A stretch of 17,094 bases of DNA from PXAH01 sp964605645 (lineage in GTDB: Bacteria > Omnitrophota > Gorgyraeia > Duberdicusellales > 4484-171). The stretch spans positions 1-17,094 of the forward strand of contig CAZSDJ010000034.1 in assembly GCA_964605645.1 (NCBI GenBank), given 5' to 3'. This document shows, piece after piece, positions 7,550 through 14,621 of this stretch. The translations under genes and the position numbers were made by a program. The notes beneath the pieces were generated by a model. It did no database searches. It saw only the letters and a list, made by a program, of their open reading frames with translations, and had not been told where the DNA came from. Position 1 is the stretch's first letter, and every line of letters begins with the position of its first letter.

Positions 7550-10234
7550 TTAAGCGATTACATCCTTTAATTTTTTAAAACGTTGAAGCTGGTTTGAAAA
7601 ATCTATTTTTTTATTTTTTTCTTTGTTTACAATTTTATCGGGTGCGTTTTCAATAAACTTTTTGTTTTTTAATTTTTTTTCTGTCTTTTTAATTAAATTC
7701 GTTAAATTGTTGATCTTTTTTTCCAGAGCTTGGCTAAATTTTGTTAGATCTTTTAAGTTAATTTTTAAATTAATAGCTAAATATTGATTTTGATAAAAAA
7801 TTCGTTCTAAATTATCGACTGTATCAACAGGCTCAGCTGCGGTTAAACGGCAGAACCATTTTTTTTGCTTTTGCCAGATGCCTTTTAGTTCCGGCTTAAT
7901 TTTAATTTCTAAAGCTATTTTTTCTTGGCCCAGGCCAAGGTCGCCCCTTAAGTCTCTAACTTTATCTACACTTTCAATTATTTTTTTAAACAGATCGAGT
8001 TGATTTGGATTGATATTAATTTTTTTTGGGATCGGCCAACCAGATACCATTAACGAGTCTTCCAGTTCTAAGTGAGTATTTTTTTTAATGATTGTAAAAA
8101 TTTCTTCCGTAATAAAAGGGATGATCGGGTGAAGCAACTTTAAAGAAGATAATAAAATAAAAATTAAATTTTTAGCTTTGGCAGGGTTAAAATTATCTTT
8201 GATGATCTCCAGGTACCAGTCACAGAAAGCATGCCAAAAAAATTCTTGCAAGCTTTTGATAGCTTCATCGATCCTGTATTTTTGAAGATACTCTGAGCAA
8301 AGAGAAATCGTTTGATTAAGTTGATCCAGAATCCAGGCATCAGATTGGTCCTCAAGCTGATAATCAAGTTCTTTTATCTCTAAATTATTTTCAGACAGCT
8401 TGGTTAAAATAAAGCGGCTGGCATTCCAAACTTTATTGCAAAAATTTCTTCCCATTAAAAATTTATCAGAAGATAAATAAACATCGGAACCGGAAGCAGC
8501 TAAAAACATCAAAGAGAAACGCAGGGCATCTGCGCCGTACTTATTGGTAATTTGTAAAGGATCAATTATATTGCCTAATGATTTCGACATTTTTATCCCT
8601 TTATCGTCTCTAACTGTACCGTGAATGATTACATCAGAGAAAGGAATCTTTTTGGTAAATTGCAAAGAAGCCATAATCATCCTTGCTACCCAGAAAAAAA
8701 GAATTTCCGACGCTGTTACCAAGGTATCAGTAGGATAAAAATACTCAAAATCTTCTTTATTCTTCATCTGTCGTTTGTCGCCTGTTGTCTTTTGTTTCTG
8801 AAACGGCCAACCAAAAGTAGCGAAAGGCCAGAGCCAACTTGAGAACCAAGTATCTAATACGTCTTTATCTTGTTCTAATTGTTTGCTGCCGCAACCAGGA
8901 CATTGAACCGGTTCTTGTTTGGCAACAATAATCCCTTTTTTTTGACCAGTTTCCGGATTGTAGCAATCTTTGCAATACCAAACCGGGATCCGGTGCCCCC
9001 ACCAAATTTGCCGTGAGATACACCAGTCTTGGATATTAAACATCCAATTTAAATATACTTTTTTCCAACGATAGGGATGAAATTTTATCTGATCTTTTTC
9101 AACAGCTTTGATCGCTTCTTTAGCCAGTGGTTTCATCCTCACAAACCACTGCAAGGATATTCGAGGCTCAATAATTGTGTTGCAACGATAACAATGGCCG
9201 GCACCAAGGTTGTAGGGTTCTTTTTTGGCGATCAATTTTTTTTCTTTTAAAAGCTCTATCAGCATTGCTCTTGCTTCGAAACGATCGATACCCTGGAAGT
9301 CCTCGGGTACATTTTCGTTTAAAGTTCCATCTTCATTCATAATATTTATGAATTCTAAATTATGTTTTTTGCCTAATTGAAAATCGACCGGATCATGAGC
9401 CGGGGTAACCTTAACTGCACCGCTGCCAAACTCAGGGTCTATTGCCGAATCTTCAATCAGGGGGAGCTCTTTTTCAACGATCGGTAATATAATTTTTGCG
9501 CCGCGCAGCCAAGCGTACCTTTTATCTTTAGGATTAATTGCAATAGCGGTGTCACCGAGCATTGTCTCAGGACGAGTGGTCGCAACAATTATTTGCTTTT
9601 TGTCTTTATTTTTTGTAATTACCGGATAACGCAGGTAATAGAGCCAGCCATCGACTTCTTTGTGCGCAGCCTCTTCATCGCTAAGTGCAGTACGGCAGCG
9701 AGGGCACCAATTGATAATATAATTGCCTCGATAAATAAGATCTTTTTTAAAAAGTTGCAAAAAAACTTCTTGCACCGCTTGGCTGTAATCCTCATCCATC
9801 GTAAACCGCAAACGTTGCCAATCACAACTAGCACCGATTTTTTTTAATTGATCGATGATGGTTGTCCCGTACTGATTGCGCCAAGACCAAAGCCGTTTCA
9901 GAAACTCTTCTCGGCCGATATCCTCCTTGGTTAAACCTTCTTTGGCCAAGGACCGCTCTACTACATTTTGCGTGGCAATCCCGGCATGGTCTGTGCCGGG
10001 CATCCAGAGCGCTTCTTTGCCCAGCATCCTTTGGTAACGGATTAAAACATCCTGGATAATATTGTTTAAGGCATGGCCCATATGAAGAATACCGGTAATA
10101 TTTGGCGGCGGAATCAAAATTGAAAAGGGCTTTTTGTCAGGATTCTTTTCGGCATGATATAATGAGCCCTGCAGCCATTTTTTTAGAATCTTACCTTCGC
10201 TTTGCTTTGAATTGTATTGCGGTGGAATTTCCAT
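7550..10234 (-). CDS. valS: Valyl-tRNA synthetase
   Basis: The 894-residue class I aminoacyl-tRNA synthetase charges tRNA-Val in the cytoplasm. The ATP-site HIGH motif appears as HMGH (51-54) within PPPNITGILHMGH, and KMSKSLGN lies at 548-555. GTDHAGIATQ, an editing (CP1) region with TTRPETMLGDTAIA and AHDPVDF, two zinc-type Cys pairs (CPRCR and CKDC...CPGC), and ILFFWVARMIM are as in ValRS. The C-terminus (about 825-894) is the lysine-rich coiled coil that grips the tRNA. The start gives MEIPPQYNSKQSE; the ribosome site is a weak AAGA. There is no room for a T-box leader in the 66-bp gap upstream. It appears to head the valS-nadC-uvrB-coaX cluster. Confidence 0.99.
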   Translation of the reverse strand: MEIPPQYNSKQSEGKILKKWLQGSLYHAEKNPDKKPFSILIPPPNITGILHMGHALNNIIQDVLIRYQRMLGKEALWMPGTDHAGIATQNVVERSLAKEGLTKEDIGREEFLKRLWSWRNQYGTTIIDQLKKIGASCDWQRLRFTMDEDYSQAVQEVFLQLFKKDLIYRGNYIINWCPRCRTALSDEEAAHKEVDGWLYYLRYPVITKNKDKKQIIVATTRPETMLGDTAIAINPKDKRYAWLRGAKIILPIVEKELPLIEDSAIDPEFGSGAVKVTPAHDPVDFQLGKKHNLEFINIMNEDGTLNENVPEDFQGIDRFEARAMLIELLKEKKLIAKKEPYNLGAGHCYRCNTIIEPRISLQWFVRMKPLAKEAIKAVEKDQIKFHPYRWKKVYLNWMFNIQDWCISRQIWWGHRIPVWYCKDCYNPETGQKKGIIVAKQEPVQCPGCGSKQLEQDKDVLDTWFSSWLWPFATFGWPFQKQKTTGDKRQMKNKEDFEYFYPTDTLVTASEILFFWVARMIMASLQFTKKIPFSDVIIHGTVRDDKGIKMSKSLGNIIDPLQITNKYGADALRFSLMFLAASGSDVYLSSDKFLMGRNFCNKVWNASRFILTKLSENNLEIKELDYQLEDQSDAWILDQLNQTISLCSEYLQKYRIDEAIKSLQEFFWHAFCDWYLEIIKDNFNPAKAKNLIFILLSSLKLLHPIIPFITEEIFTIIKKNTHLELEDSLMVSGWPIPKKININPNQLDLFKKIIESVDKVRDLRGDLGLGQEKIALEIKIKPELKGIWQKQKKWFCRLTAAEPVDTVDNLERIFYQNQYLAINLKINLKDLTKFSQALEKKINNLTNLIKKTEKKLKNKKFIENAPDKIVNKEKNKKIDFSNQLQRFKKLKDVIA

Positions 10235-10261
10235 AATATTTTCTTAAAAATAAGTTAATGA

Positions 10262-10290
10262 ATTATATAATAAGGCGGGAAAAAATACAA
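10262..10290 (-). promoter_or_regulatory. Candidate promoter of the valS cluster
   Basis: Minus-strand -10 is a perfect TATAAT (10262-10267), 17 bp from a weak -35 TTGTAT (10285-10290). It lies in the 66-bp gap between the YjbQ-family gene and valS and predicts a start near 10255, about 21 bases before the ATG. Confidence 0.6.
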
Positions 10291-10300
10291 CTGATTTCCT

Positions 10301-10717
10301 TTAATCTCCAATTATTTTCACTAACACTCTTTTTGAACGCTTTCCATCGAATTCGCCGTAGAAAATCTGTTCCCAAGGCCCAAAATCAAGTTTTCCGTCA
10401 GTTACAGCAATAACAGCCTCTCTTCCCATAATCATTCGTTTTAAATGCGCGTGGCCATTGTCTTCGGCACCTAAATTATGTCGATAGAGAGATGTGTCCC
10501 GCGGCGCAAGCTTTTCCAGCCAATCTTTGAAATCTTGTTTCAGGCCTTGCTCTTCATCGTTGATAAAAACTGCTGCGGTAATATGCATTGCGTTTACCAA
10601 GCAGAGGCCATCTTTGACCTCACTTTCTGCAATTAATCCTTCGATTTGGCTGGTAATATTAATAAATTCTATCTCCTCATCTGTGTTAAAAGTTAAATGT
10701 TTAGTTAAGCTCTTCAT
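10301..10717 (-). CDS. YjbQ / UPF0047 family protein
   Basis: This 138-residue single-domain protein is of the family once named secondary thiamine-phosphate synthase. The activity was inferred from weak complementation and the true role is unsettled. Conserved family residues are present: MHITAAVFINDEE (44-56), YRHN (78-81), EDNGHAHLKR (85-94) with the metal-ligand type His89 and His91, GPWEQIFYGEFDG (113-125) and KRVLVKI near the end. No signal peptide or membrane segment is seen. Its ATG lies one base after the stop of the CHASE2-HD-GYP gene (TAAAATG), which suggests coupled translation and co-expression with that receptor. It is separated from valS by a promoter-bearing gap. Confidence 0.92.
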   Translation of the reverse strand: MKSLTKHLTFNTDEEIEFINITSQIEGLIAESEVKDGLCLVNAMHITAAVFINDEEQGLKQDFKDWLEKLAPRDTSLYRHNLGAEDNGHAHLKRMIMGREAVIAVTDGKLDFGPWEQIFYGEFDGKRSKRVLVKIIGD

Positions 10718-10718
10718 T

Positions 10719-12980
10719 TTAGTTGATAATTTGAAGGCTCTTTAGCACCTCGATAAATTTATCTACGAGTTTTGGATCAAGCTTTTTATTTTTCATATCT
10801 TTCAATATTTCTACAGTTTTTTGAGGCGAAAACGCTTTTTTATAGTCTCTTCCGGTAATTAATGCGTCAAACACATCAGCTATAGCAATAATTTTTGCAC
10901 CCAACGGAATAAAATCTCCAGCTAATCCGTGGGGGTATCCGGTTCCATCAAAATTTTCATGATGGTATAATATGTAAGGAATAATTTCTTTGAATTCATC
11001 AATTGATTCTAAAATTTTTGCACTAGTAGTTGAATGTTCTTTTACAATCTCAAATTCTGTTTCACTTAATTTACCTTTTTTGTGCAGGACAAAATCAGAA
11101 ATACCAATTTTTCCTAAATCATGCAAAAGAGCTGCTTTTTTAATATTTTCTTTCTCATTTTCTGATAAGTTTATTTTATCTGCTAATAATAACGAATATT
11201 TGCAAACTCGTTCGGTATGGCCGCGAGTATAGGGATCCTTTGATTCTAAAGCTGCTATCAAGGAAGTAATTAATTGTAGATAAGCTTTTTTTACTTTCTC
11301 TTTTTCTTTTTTTAGCTTTTCAATGGTTAAAAGAAGCCATTGGTTTTTTTCTTCTGTATCTGCATACAAGGAAGAAAGAAAATCTGAACTCTGCTGTTTT
11401 TTGTAGTCAGGAATGTTTATTTTTTTTTCGTCAAAAGGAATTAAGTCATCCTTGGCACTGTTTAACCTATCAATCACATAGGTCATAGCATTTTTTTGCA
11501 ATATTTTTTGACTGGCAGAAATTATTCCGATTTTTAGATAAGTTTTTATTTTATTTTCTGATAAAAAATTTTCAAGTTCTTCTTTAATGCTTTTTGCTTC
11601 CTCCAGATTGCTGATTTTTCCAATAATTATTTCGTTAGAATAATTACTCCAAAGTTTGGAGTGAGAAAAAAGAAGCCGATTCACTCTCTTCCAAAAAGTT
11701 TTAATTTCAAAAAAATCAAGCTTAGTAATAGCCGTTTGCAAATCATTGAGCTGGATGATAGCAATTTGGAATTTTGGTTTAGAAATTTTTCGCATATCAT
11801 AAATAAGATGTTCAAAAAAATATCGGAGATTATAAAATCCTGTTAAAGGGTCGCAGACAGCACGATTTTTAATTTTAATTACAGAAAATAGGTAATTTAA
11901 ATAAGTATAGCCGGAACCCATAACTATAAACGCCAAACAAGAAATTATAATTTTTCCCGAGGCAAATTGAAAGCCAACAAACCTCAACATGAGATTAATC
12001 CAAAACATTAAAAGCAAAACCCCTAAAGAAAGAAAAACACGGCGTAAAAAAGTGTATCGGGAAAAAATACAGCTAATTAATGCTAAAGTTATAAAAAGAA
12101 CTACAAAATTAATTCCAATCGGAAAATCTTTGATTAATTTTTGATTTAAAATATTAAAAATTGCATTTGCATGTATATATATACCAGGCATCTTGCCTAA
12201 TGGAGTTGGGTGAATATCATGAGTTATATCTAAAACTGAGCCGATTAATACTATTTTTTCTGAAAAAAATTCCAGGTTAAAGTCTTCAAAAAGCAATTTA
12301 TGAAAGGAAATAGTTTTAAAATCTTTCGGTTTTAACAAATAATTTATGGGAAAGACGCCTTCTGAGTTTATCGGAATTTGAGTATCCCCGATTAGAAGGC
12401 GATTTTTCTCTTTTTTGGGTGTTATGCCGTAAAAATGAGAAGCAATCTTAACAGCCCAGGAAAAATCAGAGAAGTTTTTGCTTTCAAAATAACCGCGTGT
12501 ATAACGGATAACTCCGTCCCGGCTAAAAGGAACATTAACAAAACCAAAGCTTGCATTGCGTTTAAACTCTTTGGGAGGAAAAGTTGGATTCCCCTCTTGA
12601 CCTAAAAACCCAGCTAAGACTACCGCTGGTTTAAAATGTTCTAAGGCAAGAGAAAAATCCTGATCATCAGCTTCGATAGCGCTTTTGCCGGCAAAAACTA
12701 TATCAAAGCCAATCACTTTTGGTTGGTATTTTTGCAGTTTTCGTAGCAGTTGTGCGTAAAAAATACGCTTAAAAGGCCATTTGCTGTCTGTCTTTATCAA
12801 ACTATCTTGGTCTATCTCAACTATTACTAAACTTGAAGGGTCAAACCTATTCTCTTGTACTGCATAAAAAACTCTATCACCAAGATCGTCTATTTTAAGT
12901 GAAAAAATAGAAGAATAGGTCAAAAGAAGGAAGGATATTATAGCAAAGAATACAAAAAATAAATACTTTCTGTCTTTCAA
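10719..12980 (-). CDS. Membrane receptor: CHASE2, three TM helices, degenerate GGDEF, HD-GYP
   Basis: A 753-residue protein. An N-terminal TM helix (about 7-24) leads to an extracytoplasmic CHASE2 sensor (about 28-285; typical VIVEIDQDSL, VIGFDIVFAG, FVNVPFSRDGVIRY, VLIGSVLDITHDIHPTPLG, PGIYIHANAIFNIL). Three TM helices follow (about 289-306, 313-333, 343-363). A GGDEF-like domain (about 374-510) keeps DPLTGFYNLRYFF, but the GGDEF signature position reads YSNEIIIG (447-454), so cyclase activity is unlikely. A linker helix (545-570) leads to HD-GYP (about 572-745) with HD at 620-621, HH at 673-674 and GTGYP at 679-683. It is probably a ligand-gated cyclic-di-GMP phosphodiesterase. The start is TTG (12978-12980): an in-frame TAA lies just four codons upstream and no ATG is near. 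No strong ribosome site is seen. Confidence 0.93.
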   Translation of the reverse strand: MKDRKYLFFVFFAIISFLLLTYSSIFSLKIDDLGDRVFYAVQENRFDPSSLVIVEIDQDSLIKTDSKWPFKRIFYAQLLRKLQKYQPKVIGFDIVFAGKSAIEADDQDFSLALEHFKPAVVLAGFLGQEGNPTFPPKEFKRNASFGFVNVPFSRDGVIRYTRGYFESKNFSDFSWAVKIASHFYGITPKKEKNRLLIGDTQIPINSEGVFPINYLLKPKDFKTISFHKLLFEDFNLEFFSEKIVLIGSVLDITHDIHPTPLGKMPGIYIHANAIFNILNQKLIKDFPIGINFVVLFITLALISCIFSRYTFLRRVFLSLGVLLLMFWINLMLRFVGFQFASGKIIISCLAFIVMGSGYTYLNYLFSVIKIKNRAVCDPLTGFYNLRYFFEHLIYDMRKISKPKFQIAIIQLNDLQTAITKLDFFEIKTFWKRVNRLLFSHSKLWSNYSNEIIIGKISNLEEAKSIKEELENFLSENKIKTYLKIGIISASQKILQKNAMTYVIDRLNSAKDDLIPFDEKKINIPDYKKQQSSDFLSSLYADTEEKNQWLLLTIEKLKKEKEKVKKAYLQLITSLIAALESKDPYTRGHTERVCKYSLLLADKINLSENEKENIKKAALLHDLGKIGISDFVLHKKGKLSETEFEIVKEHSTTSAKILESIDEFKEIIPYILYHHENFDGTGYPHGLAGDFIPLGAKIIAIADVFDALITGRDYKKAFSPQKTVEILKDMKNKKLDPKLVDKFIEVLKSLQIIN

Positions 12981-13043
12981 GTTATTTCTTTATTATTTGT
13001 TTCAGAATAAACTATGGAACCATCTTCTCACTCTTTGCCCCCA

Positions 13044-13889
13044 TTAAAGACCTTCTCCATCATCATCGTCGTCATTGTCATCATTATCGTCGTCATTGTC
13101 ACCATCATCGGAACCATAATCGTAACCTTGGCTCTGGCTTGTATTTTCACCAGAAAATTCACCGTCGGTTGCTCCTCCACCAGGGAATTCACCGTCGGTT
13201 GCTCCTCCACCAGGGAATTCACCGTCACCAGTTTCGCCATTAGCATTGTCGGGCCCTGCTACATTATCATTATCACTATCAACAGCGTCAATTTCACTAA
13301 GATTATCTGCATCGCTGTTACCTACAATTTTGCCAACCTTGGTTATTTTTTGTCCATAGTTGGTAGATCCAAGCATTTTATAATGTTTATGTCTCGTAGC
13401 CGTTTCTTCAATAATAACAGCATTATCGTTAAGATTTTTATAAGCTGCCGAACTTATTCCGGCTATCCCGGAAGCAAATTGATAAGATGAAGTTGCCTGA
13501 TTATCGTCGGCAGGGCATCGCAACGCTATAGCTTCTTTTAGATAATTTGGATAAGTTGATACTTGGGCAAGGGCTATGTTTCTTTGATCTAAACTAACAA
13601 TAAAATAAGCTAGTTTTATCTTCCAAGCGTCTTCTCTTTGTAAAATTTTAGCCCAGCTGCGCTCAAGATGTTTATCTTGTAAGTAACCTAAGGTGGCAGG
13701 TAATCGATCTTCTTCAAGAACATAAACTTTTACCGCACCCAACAAAGTTTGTAAATTAGTTTGACAGGTTTTTGCTTTAGCTCTTTCTATTACATTTCGA
13801 TAAGAAGGAATTGCAAAAGTAGCAAGAATACCAACTATAATTACAGTTATCAACAGCTCAATTAAGGTAAAATTTTTTTTCTTTTTCAT
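13044..13889 (-). CDS. Type IV pilin-like (pseudopilin) protein with aspartate-rich repeat tail
   Basis: A 281-residue protein with a class III (prepilin) leader: MKKKKN then FTLIELLITVIIVGIL (7-22), with the conserved Glu at mature position 5 (E11). The residue before the cleavage point is Asn, not the usual Gly. After the hydrophobic helix comes RAKAKTCQTNLQTL and a globular part with two Cys (42 and 125, the latter in LRCPADD). From about 190 it becomes acidic and low in complexity: DADNLSEIDAVDSDNDN, then 2.6 copies of the decapeptide DGEFPGGGAT (221-246), then a tail (257-281) dominated by Asp. The ATG at 13887-13889 is chosen because GGGAGGT stands seven bases before it; the frame could extend to 13919. 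It is probably a surface or secretion-linked minor pilin of unknown role. No other pilus gene is nearby. Confidence 0.85.
   Translation of the reverse strand: MKKKKNFTLIELLITVIIVGILATFAIPSYRNVIERAKAKTCQTNLQTLLGAVKVYVLEEDRLPATLGYLQDKHLERSWAKILQREDAWKIKLAYFIVSLDQRNIALAQVSTYPNYLKEAIALRCPADDNQATSSYQFASGIAGISSAAYKNLNDNAVIIEETATRHKHYKMLGSTNYGQKITKVGKIVGNSDADNLSEIDAVDSDNDNVAGPDNANGETGDGEFPGGGATDGEFPGGGATDGEFSGENTSQSQGYDYGSDDGDNDDDNDDNDDDDDGEGL
13065..13106 (-). repeat. Two 21-bp tandem repeats encoding the Asp/Asn tail
   Basis: On the plus strand, 13065-13085 and 13086-13106 both begin ATCGTCGTCATTGTCA and differ at only two positions (17 and 21). They are in frame with the pilin-like gene, each encoding a seven-residue Asp/Asn block, within a wider GAY-trinucleotide low-complexity stretch (about 13050-13110). 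Confidence 0.85.
13149..13226 (-). repeat. 30-bp tandem repeat, two exact copies plus partial flanks
   Basis: Units 13161-13190 and 13191-13220 are identical over all 30 bases. A partial diverged copy (13149-13160, two mismatches) and the first six bases of another (13221-13226) flank them. The period equals ten codons (DGEFPGGGAT), so copy-number change would preserve the reading frame of the pilin-like protein. Confidence 0.95.
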
Positions 13890-13896
13890 TTTTTCT

Positions 13897-13903
13897 ACCT
13901 CCC
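13897..13903 (-). promoter_or_regulatory. Ribosome binding site that fixes the pilin start
   Basis: GGGAGGT on the minus strand stands seven bases before the ATG at 13887-13889. This places it inside the longer alternative reading (start 13919) and favours the shorter protein beginning with the KKKKN prepilin leader. Confidence 0.85.
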
Positions 13904-13950
13904 AACTTTTCAAAATCATACTCGATTATTACACTACTTACTCACACCTA

Positions 13951-13979
13951 AATATACCATACTAAATCACAAAAATCCA
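13951..13979 (-). promoter_or_regulatory. Possible promoter of the pilin-like gene
   Basis: Minus-strand extended -10 TG-G-TATATT (hexamer 13951-13956) has a poor -35 TGGATT (13974-13979) at 17 bp. It lies in the gap between the fumarylacetoacetate-hydrolase-family gene and the pilin-like gene and would give a leader of about 55 bases. Only the -10 region supports it. Confidence 0.35.
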
Positions 13980-14000
13980 CAAAAAGATACCTTTCTAGAA

Positions 14001-14621
14001 TTAAGCCACTTGGTTTTCTAAGCTACCAATGCCCTCTATAACTATTCTTACCTTATCTCCTTTCTGCATCGGCCCTATTCCGGCTGGGGTACCAGTTGAT
14101 ATTATATCTGCTGGTTTTAAAGTCATTACCTTAGAGATAAAAGAAATAAGAAAACTAACCGAAAAGATGAAATTAGAAGTATTTGAATCTTGTTTAAGCT
14201 TTCCGTTGAGATAACTTTGAATTTTTATGGCACCAGGATCTAGGCCTGTTTCAATGTGGGGGCCAACCGGACAAAAACTATCAAAAGATTTAGCTCGAGT
14301 CCACTGACCATCTTTTTTTTGTAGATTTCTTGCCGTTACATCATTGAGGCAAGTATAGCCTAAAATATAATTTTTTGCCGCCTCAACTGATATATTCTTA
14401 GCTTGTTTCTTAATGACTACAGCCAGCTCTGCTTCATAGTCAAGGCGCTTTACGCCCTCGGGATAAATAATATTATTACCATTGTAAATTAATGACGAAG
14501 TTGGTTTCAAAAAAATAATCGGCTCAGCAGGAATTTTCATTTCCATTTCTTTAGCATGATCCTTATAATTGAGGCCAACTAATATAATTTTTTCTGGTAA
14601 CTTCAAAAAAGGTATTTTCAT
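14001..14621 (-). CDS. Fumarylacetoacetate hydrolase (FAH) family protein
   Basis: A 206-residue single FAH domain, the short form seen in YcgM and related acylpyruvases or decarboxylase/isomerases. The N-terminus IILVGLNYKDHAKEM, the metal ligands E63 and E65 in DYEAELAVVI, D94 in LNDVTARNLQ, a catalytic-type Lys111 in RAKSFDSFCPVGP, and STGTPAGIG (175-183) are all present, so it should be an active metal-dependent enzyme. It would act in the cytoplasm on C-C bonds of acylpyruvate-like or 2-oxo acids such as oxaloacetate; the true substrate cannot be read from the sequence. The ATG (14619-14621) shares one base with the aroA stop (TAATG), which implies translational coupling to the shikimate gene. 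Confidence 0.92.
   Translation of the reverse strand: MKIPFLKLPEKIILVGLNYKDHAKEMEMKIPAEPIIFLKPTSSLIYNGNNIIYPEGVKRLDYEAELAVVIKKQAKNISVEAAKNYILGYTCLNDVTARNLQKKDGQWTRAKSFDSFCPVGPHIETGLDPGAIKIQSYLNGKLKQDSNTSNFIFSVSFLISFISKVMTLKPADIISTGTPAGIGPMQKGDKVRIVIEGIGSLENQVA

Noticed and set aside
10235..10300. T-box leader before valS
   Set aside because: The gap is only 66 bp and holds no T-box motif or antiterminator stem.
12981..13043. Terminator between the pilin-like gene and the CHASE2-HD-GYP gene
   Set aside because: No GC-rich hairpin followed by a T-run is visible on the minus strand.
13014..13490. A 158-codon open frame on the plus strand with internal repeats
   Set aside because: It is antisense to the pilin-like gene. 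Its repeats only mirror the 30-bp units, and the Ile/Val-rich start is the complement of the Asp codons.
13890..13919. A ten-codon extension of the pilin-like protein
   Set aside because: A strong GGGAGGT lies inside it, correctly spaced for the internal ATG, and the shorter form gives a normal prepilin leader.
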